64,000 nucleotides of DNA from Parvularcula sp039822105 (GTDB lineage Bacteria > Pseudomonadota > Alphaproteobacteria > Caulobacterales > Parvularculaceae): positions 1 to 64,000 of the forward strand of contig JBCBMW010000009.1 of assembly GCA_039822105.1 (NCBI GenBank), given 5' to 3'. A model generated the notes under the pieces. The model was not told where the DNA came from. It did not search any database and saw nothing but the letters and a program-made list of their open reading frames with translations. Below are positions 59,077 to 64,000 of this stretch, piece by piece. How positions within the stretch are numbered: the first letter of the stretch is position 1; each line of letters opens with the position of its first letter. Made by a program: the position numbers and the translations under genes.

Positions 59077-59964
59077 CTAGCGGGCTCGCATGGCTGCGAT
59101 GGCTTCAAGTCCGTGCCGGTAGTTTGGGTGCTGGAGTTGTCCAACCAGCGCTTTCAGGCGCTCGTTCTTGAGGCGCTTGTTTTCTGCGTAGAAGCTTTGG
59201 GCCATGGGCGAGAGTTCGTCTTTGATGTCTTCGAAGCGAACCTCGGGTGGCGGCGCTATGCAAAGGAGTTCGGCGGCATAGGTGATCACGTCGGCGGGTG
59301 GGCCGGGTTCGTCGTCACTGAAATTGACGATGTCGATGGGGTCATCCGTGGTCAGAAGAGCGTGAAGGCCCGTGGCGATATCGTCGCGGTGGATACGGTT
59401 GAACACCTGACCAGGCTTGATCAGGCGTCTTGTGAGGCCAGCGCGTGCTCCGGGTGTGTCTCCGGAAAGGGAATCAATGGCGCTTCGCCCCGGTCCGTAA
59501 ATGCCAGCGAGGCGGCAGAGCGTGAGATTTGCACCCACGCGGCTCGCCAGGTCGCGCCATTGATTCTCGGCGGCGAGCCGGGCGATTCCGCGATCCGTAC
59601 TGGGACGGCATTCCGCCGTCTCATCGATCCATGCGCCGTCATAGTCTCCGTACACGCCTGAAGATGACAGGTAGAGCACCCGGGCGGTCGCTTTGTCTGT
59701 CTTGCCCTCCTTGAGCGCCGTGGCGGCCGGACACGCTCCCTCCTTTGGCGCCACGGAGATGATCACAGCGTCATGGCCGAAGACGTTGCGCGCACTGAGG
59801 GGCTGACCCGCTTCCCAAAGGAGCGGATGGATGCCCCGGGCTTTCAGGGCCGCAGCTTTCTCCTCAGATCGTGTGGTTCCGGTGACGTCCCAGCCTTCTT
59901 TGATCAAACGCTCCGCAAGGGGACGAGCGGAGTAGCCAAGGCCGATGAAGAAGGCGCTAGGCAC
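59077..59964 (-). CDS. NAD-dependent epimerase/dehydratase family protein (YeeZ-like)
   Basis: A 295-residue extended SDR-like protein. FFIGLGYSARPLAERLI is the nucleotide motif (G-x-G-x-x-G variant), YLSSSGVYGDYDGAWIDE the active-site Ser region with the family's VYG, and GIYGPGRSAID and FNRIHRDDIATGL are typical. It starts with GTG, overlapping the phosphatase gene by eight bases. Substrate unknown. Confidence 0.85.
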   Translation of the reverse strand: MPSAFFIGLGYSARPLAERLIKEGWDVTGTTRSEEKAAALKARGIHPLLWEAGQPLSARNVFGHDAVIISVAPKEGACPAATALKEGKTDKATARVLYLSSSGVYGDYDGAWIDETAECRPSTDRGIARLAAENQWRDLASRVGANLTLCRLAGIYGPGRSAIDSLSGDTPGARAGLTRRLIKPGQVFNRIHRDDIATGLHALLTTDDPIDIVNFSDDEPGPPADVITYAAELLCIAPPPEVRFEDIKDELSPMAQSFYAENKRLKNERLKALVGQLQHPNYRHGLEAIAAMRAR

Positions 59965-60403
59965 CCGTTTTGATCTCTTCGATCAGCTCGTCGATGCCGT
60001 CTTCGAGCATATCGAGCACGGTCTCAAACCCTCGGTCGCCGCCGTAATAGGGATCCGGTACATCGCGGCCGGGGTGCAGCATACGGATCTTCGCGGTCCA
60101 GTCTGGTAGCGCGCGGTCCTGAAGATCGGCCAGGTTCGAAGCATCCATCGCGATGATGTGGTCAAAGCTGTAGCCATCGCCGTCATCAACCCGGCGCGCG
60201 CGTTGAGCCGACAGGTCATAGCGGCGGCGGGCGGCGGCGGCGATCATCCGCCGATCGGGCGGCTCGCCAGCATGCCAGGCGCCGGTGCCAGCACTATCCA
60301 CCGTCACATCAAGGCCCGCCGCCGCGGCGCGGTCCCGGAAGACGCCTTCGGCCGCAGGGCTGCGGCAGATGTTCCCCAGGCAGACGAAGAGGACGCTGGT
60401 CAC
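59957..60403 (-). CDS. Low-molecular-weight protein-tyrosine phosphatase
   Basis: A 148-residue phosphatase. The P-loop C8-x5-R14 (VCLGNICRSP) and the general acid Asp in VPDPYYGG are intact. It starts with GTG at 60403, overlapping the DUF885 gene stop by four bases. No exopolysaccharide or kinase genes are nearby, so its target is unknown. Confidence 0.93.
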   Translation of the reverse strand: MTSVLFVCLGNICRSPAAEGVFRDRAAAAGLDVTVDSAGTGAWHAGEPPDRRMIAAAARRRYDLSAQRARRVDDGDGYSFDHIIAMDASNLADLQDRALPDWTAKIRMLHPGRDVPDPYYGGDRGFETVLDMLEDGIDELIEEIKTGA

Positions 60404-62190
60404 TCGGCCTCCGCCGCGGCCAGCTGCTCTTCGATGAAGGTGTCCACTTGGCTTTCAAGGACCGAGAGCGGGATCGCCCCGTTGCTGAGCACCATGTCGT
60501 GGAAGAGGCGGACATCAAAGTCATTGCCCAAGGTCTCTTCCGCTTTCGCGCGAAGCTCCCGGATCTTCAGCTCACCAATCTTGTAGGCCAACGCTTGCCC
60601 AGGCCAGGTGATATAGCGGTCGACCTCCCGGGTGATGTTGTTCTCCGAAAGCCCGGTATTCTCGAGCATGAAGTTGATCGCCTGCTGCCGGGTCCAGCCC
60701 TTCGAATGCATGCCCGTGTCCACCACCAGGCGGCACGCACGCCACATCTCGTAAGAGAGTCGCCCAAAATTGTCCTCAGGGGTCTGATAAAACCCCACTT
60801 CGAGGCCAAGCCGCTCGGAGTAAAGGCCCCACCCCTCCACGAAGGCGGTGAACCCGCCAAACCGGCGGAAGTTGGGGAGGTCGAGCTCCTGCATCAGCGC
60901 AATCTGCAAATGATGCCCAGGCACCGCTTCGTGCAGGGTCAGGGCCTCAAGTTCATAAAGCGGCCGCGTCTCAAGAAGGGTCGTGTTGAGCCAGTAAACC
61001 CCAGAGCGTGAGCCATCGACGGCGGGTCTTGAGTAGTACGCCGTGGTTGTCCCTTCTGCGATATCCAACGGGATCGGAAGGATCGTATACGGCATACGCG
61101 GCAAAACGGTGAAAAGGTCCACCAGCCTCCCGTCCATCTTCTTGGCGATGGTCGACGCGGCCGCAAGGCGCTCCTCTGCCGTTGCCGGATAGTACGAGTC
61201 GGAGGTTCGTAGGTGCTCTTGGAAGGCCTCCAGGCTGTTAAAACCAGCCTCGGTCGCGACATCAGTCATCTCGGCACGGATACGCGCAACTTCGCCAAGG
61301 CCGATGTCGTGGACCTGATCAGCGGTGAGGTCAGTGGTGGTGAAACTCCGTACCCGCTGTTCGTAGAAGGCGGCGCCATTGGGCGCGCTTGAGACCCCGA
61401 CGATCTCACGGCAGTTGGGCACATACTGGGCCTCATAGAACGCTCCGAAGCCGCGGAAGGCCGGGATCACCTGGGTACGGATCAAGACCTCCGCCTTCGC
61501 GGCGTAGACAGCGTGGTCTGTATCCGAAACGCTGCCTTGGTTTTCGAACGGAACCATGAAAACGGAATCGGCCACATCCTCGACAATGTGCGCCTGGTAG
61601 GTGGCCGGAAAGCCGCTCATTGAGACACAAGGCTGGGTCCACCCTGCGTCGATGCCCGCCTGGAGCCGCTCTGTCGCTTTGGCGAGGTAGTCAGGCATCG
61701 CCGCCAAGCGGTCGAGGTAAGAGAGATAGTCCTCGTCGGTGCGAAAACGTGTCTGTTCCGCCAGGCGCGCGAGGTTCGAATGGGGCGCGTTGTACGTGCT
61801 GATCGTCAGATACTTGCCGCCGAACTGGGCCTCTTCCTGGGACTCCTCGAGCTCCAATGTGAGGAGCCGATGGTTCAGCCGCTCGTCCTCATCGAGCAGG
61901 GCGACATCGACGCTGCCAAGCCGCGCCAACAGAAGACGCCTCGCGCCGACGCCCTCTTCATAAGCTGTGATGGACGGATCGGAGAGCTTCCCGATGCCTG
62001 CTTCTCGCCCCAAACGTGCAGCAAAAACAGGGTCTTCCTGGAGAAAGAGCTCCCAGTGATCGTCCATGATCTGGGCCAGCGCGTCGGAAGCCGGGTTGGC
62101 TGCCGGAGCCTCTTCAGCCGGTTGGTCGGAACACGCCGCGAGCGCGAGCACCAGCGCGGCAACGGCGGCAAAGACAAAACGTTTGATCAT
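60400..62190 (-). CDS. DUF885-family lipoprotein peptidase
   Basis: A 596-residue protein of the DUF885 family of zinc-dependent peptidase-like enzymes. It has a lipobox signal (VLALAACSD; Cys at 20), the HExxH-like LHEAVPGHHLQ, and the downstream Glu in FVEGWGLYSERLGL. The C-terminal INFMLENTGLSENNITREVD is typical. It leads a three-gene overlapping operon with the phosphatase and epimerase genes. Substrate unknown; outer or inner membrane location by the lipoprotein signal. Confidence 0.9.
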   Translation of the reverse strand: MIKRFVFAAVAALVLALAACSDQPAEEAPAANPASDALAQIMDDHWELFLQEDPVFAARLGREAGIGKLSDPSITAYEEGVGARRLLLARLGSVDVALLDEDERLNHRLLTLELEESQEEAQFGGKYLTISTYNAPHSNLARLAEQTRFRTDEDYLSYLDRLAAMPDYLAKATERLQAGIDAGWTQPCVSMSGFPATYQAHIVEDVADSVFMVPFENQGSVSDTDHAVYAAKAEVLIRTQVIPAFRGFGAFYEAQYVPNCREIVGVSSAPNGAAFYEQRVRSFTTTDLTADQVHDIGLGEVARIRAEMTDVATEAGFNSLEAFQEHLRTSDSYYPATAEERLAAASTIAKKMDGRLVDLFTVLPRMPYTILPIPLDIAEGTTTAYYSRPAVDGSRSGVYWLNTTLLETRPLYELEALTLHEAVPGHHLQIALMQELDLPNFRRFGGFTAFVEGWGLYSERLGLEVGFYQTPEDNFGRLSYEMWRACRLVVDTGMHSKGWTRQQAINFMLENTGLSENNITREVDRYITWPGQALAYKIGELKIRELRAKAEETLGNDFDVRLFHDMVLSNGAIPLSVLESQVDTFIEEQLAAAEAE

Positions 62191-62279
62191 GACCGCTCTT
62201 TACCCGATCAGAGCGATCTTTTGCACCAGGGGCCTCCAGCGCTCGCGCAGCTTGTGGGTCCGTGTTAGCTCGCCCGGTC

Positions 62280-64000
62280 ATGAACAGCCCTCTGCCGAAA
62301 CCCACCATGTCAGAGCCGAGCCCGCGGCGGCGCGCCAAGGTGCTGCTGCCGATGCCGGTGGGCGACGGCTATGACTATGAGGTGCCTGAAGGCCTGGTGG
62401 TGGAGCCCGGTGATATCGTCACCGTGCCGCTGGGCCCGCGGCAGATGACCGGGGTGATCTGGCACGACGCCCCTGATCCGTCTGTACCCGATGCGAAACT
62501 GAAGGCGATCGTGCGCCGCTATGACGTGCCGCCGCTTCCGCCAAAGCTGCTTGATTTCGTCGATTGGGTGGCCCGGTATTACATGGTCAGCCGCGGTGCG
62601 GTCTTGCGCATGGTGCTGCGCGGTGAGCAGGGTCTGGCTGATGTCCGGGGGCGGACGGGTTTTCGCAAAGTGTCCGTGCCCGAAGGTCTGAAGCTGACGG
62701 AAAAGCGCAAAGCGGTGCTTGATGCAGCTGGCGATCGCGCCCTCACGGCGAAAGATCTGGCTGAGCGAGCCGGCGTCACCGAAGGCGTTGTGCGCGGCCT
62801 CGCGCAGGCGGGGGCGCTCGAGCCGGTGATGTTTGATCCGGACCCGCCCTTCTTGGCGCCCGACCCTGATGCACCCGGCCGTGACCTCGATCTTGGTCAG
62901 GCTGAGGCTGCGCAGACCTTACGCGACGTTGTTCGCCAAGGGTCTGGCACCGTCCTCATTGATGGCGTGACCGGGTCGGGGAAGACCGAGGTCTATTTGG
63001 AGGCGGTCGCCGAGGCACTGCGTGCTGACCCCTCGGCCCAGGCTCTGGTGCTGCTCCCTGAGATTGCTCTGACTTTGCCGTTTTTGAAACGGCTTGAAGA
63101 ACGCTTTGGCGCGCCGCCAGCGCATTGGCATTCAGATATTTCCTCCGCCCAAAGACGGCGGGTGTGGAAGCGCGTTCTCGATGGCTCATGTCGCCTGGTC
63201 GTCGGTGCACGGTCGGCTTTGTTCTTGCCCTGGCAAAACCTGCGGCTGATCGTGGTCGATGAGGAGCACGACCCTGCGTACAAGCAGCAGGAGGGCATAC
63301 TCTATCACGCGCGGGACATGGCCGTGGCGATGGGCGCGCAGCAGCGGTTCCCGGTCATCTTGGCTTCTGCGACCCCGTCGCTTGAAACCGTGCTCAACGT
63401 CGAGGAAGGCAAATACCAGAGCGTGCGCCTCAAAAGCCGGTTTGGCCCTGCGGTCATGCCGGATATCGACGTCCTGGACTTGCGCGACACGCCGCCCGAG
63501 CAAGGGATGTGGATCGCTGATCCCGCGGTTGCGGCAATCAACGCGACCTTGGAGAAAGGTCAGCAGGCGCTCCTTTATTTGAACCGTCGTGGCTATGCGC
63601 CGGTGACGATCTGCCGGCGCTGCGGAGAGCGGATGACCGCGCCGGATAGTGACACGTGGCTTGTGGAACATCGGTACACGGGACGTCTTGTCTGCCACCA
63701 GACCGGGTTTTCGATGCCAAAGCCTGACACCTGCCCATCCTGCGGAGCAAAGGACTCCCTTGCGGCCTGTGGCCCCGGGGTGGAGCGTGTGGCAGAGGAG
63801 GCGAAGACCCGTTGGCCCGATGCGGATGTGGAGGTCTTCTCGTCCGACACGATCGAAAGCCCCATCGCTGCGAAAGCGCTCCTTGAGCGGATGACCTCCG
63901 GTGAGATTGATATCTTGGTGGCGACCCAGGCCGCCGCCAAGGGTCACAACTTCCCTCAGCTGACCTTGGTCGTTGGCGTGGATGCGGATCTTGGCCTCGC
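62280..64000 (+). CDS. priA: Primosomal protein N' (PriA), partial at window end
   Basis: Replication restart helicase. 573 codons are visible and the frame runs off the end. It has the N-terminal 3'-end-binding domain, Walker A LIDGVTGSGKTEVY, LLPEIALT, the DEEH box (VVDEEHDPAYKQ), LASATPSLET and the AAWEGVER-like GPGVERVAEEAK. The zinc domain keeps C-R-R-C and C-P-S-C (site 1) but lacks the middle Cys pairs (MTAPDSD and CHQTG where family members have CPNC and CHHCG), so site 2 appears lost. Start uncertain: ATG 62280 or 62307. Confidence 0.93.
   Translation, partial: MNSPLPKPTMSEPSPRRRAKVLLPMPVGDGYDYEVPEGLVVEPGDIVTVPLGPRQMTGVIWHDAPDPSVPDAKLKAIVRRYDVPPLPPKLLDFVDWVARYYMVSRGAVLRMVLRGEQGLADVRGRTGFRKVSVPEGLKLTEKRKAVLDAAGDRALTAKDLAERAGVTEGVVRGLAQAGALEPVMFDPDPPFLAPDPDAPGRDLDLGQAEAAQTLRDVVRQGSGTVLIDGVTGSGKTEVYLEAVAEALRADPSAQALVLLPEIALTLPFLKRLEERFGAPPAHWHSDISSAQRRRVWKRVLDGSCRLVVGARSALFLPWQNLRLIVVDEEHDPAYKQQEGILYHARDMAVAMGAQQRFPVILASATPSLETVLNVEEGKYQSVRLKSRFGPAVMPDIDVLDLRDTPPEQGMWIADPAVAAINATLEKGQQALLYLNRRGYAPVTICRRCGERMTAPDSDTWLVEHRYTGRLVCHQTGFSMPKPDTCPSCGAKDSLAACGPGVERVAEEAKTRWPDADVEVFSSDTIESPIAAKALLERMTSGEIDILVATQAAAKGHNFPQLTLVVGVDADLGL

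Noticed and set aside
1..64000. CRISPR arrays, tRNA or rRNA genes, complete insertion sequences or prophage genes
   Set aside because: None seen on reading both strands; no spaced repeats, cloverleaf signatures or transposase/integrase motifs.

Overview
The window is a gene-dense chromosomal segment of an alphaproteobacterium. Sampled 60-base lines are about 60-72% G+C. The evidence for the group is the RegB/RegA redox pair, the chvI-chvG-hprK-EIIA(Man)-HPr cluster, the cysG-DUF2849-cysI-DUF934-cysH sulfur operon, a small SRP RNA close to a dnaX-ybaB-recR operon, a Fur/Mur regulator behind tsaB-rimI, and three proteins with the alphaproteobacterial VPLPA-type C-terminal sorting signal. A Rhodobacterales, Hyphomonadales or Parvularculales relative fits best, but I cannot fix the genus from sequence alone. 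No tRNA, rRNA, CRISPR array or complete mobile element was seen. The one hint of mobile DNA is the first ~97 bases, which are A+T-rich and abut a 5'-truncated regB. No stretch longer than 300 bases lacks a gene; the longest gap is the 269 bases between the LuxR regulator and its divergent SDR neighbour.

1-18.7 kb: regB (truncated) and regA, a sorting-signal protein, a malic enzyme/phosphotransacetylase fusion, an unknown membrane protein, an Nfu iron-sulfur carrier, a RutE-like nitroreductase, tsaB-rimI-fur/mur, an isomerase of the HCCA/DsbA type, a class 3 lipase, a DUF4153 membrane protein, oligopeptidase B, an aldose dehydrogenase, biotin synthase and a DUF962 protein.

18.7-27 kb: a GcvA-like LysR regulator faces the assimilatory sulfate operon (siroheme synthase, sulfite reductase, APS reductase and two small conserved partners). 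rbfA and truB follow, separated by an unknown acidic protein.

26-35.7 kb (both strands): a regulatory PTS with HPr, EIIA and HPr kinase sits in one operon with ChvI/ChvG; rapZ is absent from its usual place. A large membrane-anchored pentapeptide-repeat protein, PhhB, a DUF1036/peptidoglycan-binding protein, a HAD nucleotidase, DapD and a MarR regulator follow.

35.7-50 kb: an SDR, a membrane cytochrome c, prephenate dehydratase, a crotonase with its own MarR regulator and operator, a membrane alpha/beta hydrolase overlapping an MprF-like aminoacyl-phosphatidylglycerol synthase, NudC, the SRP RNA, a TetR regulator with two tandem operators, and a tandem pair of sorting-signal paralogues next to a LuxR regulator.

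50-64 kb: dnaX-ybaB-recR, a TPR protein, an RlpA-like protein, ahcY behind a conserved-looking dyad, a Tat-lipoprotein D-amino-acid oxidase, an overlapping DUF885 peptidase / phosphatase / epimerase operon, and the start of priA, which runs off the end.

No clearly new multi-gene defence or biosynthetic system is visible. The most promising leads are the LuxR plus paired sorting-signal proteins with a perfect palindrome, the TetR double operator, the pentapeptide-repeat membrane protein, the hydrolase/MprF pair, and the truncated regB.
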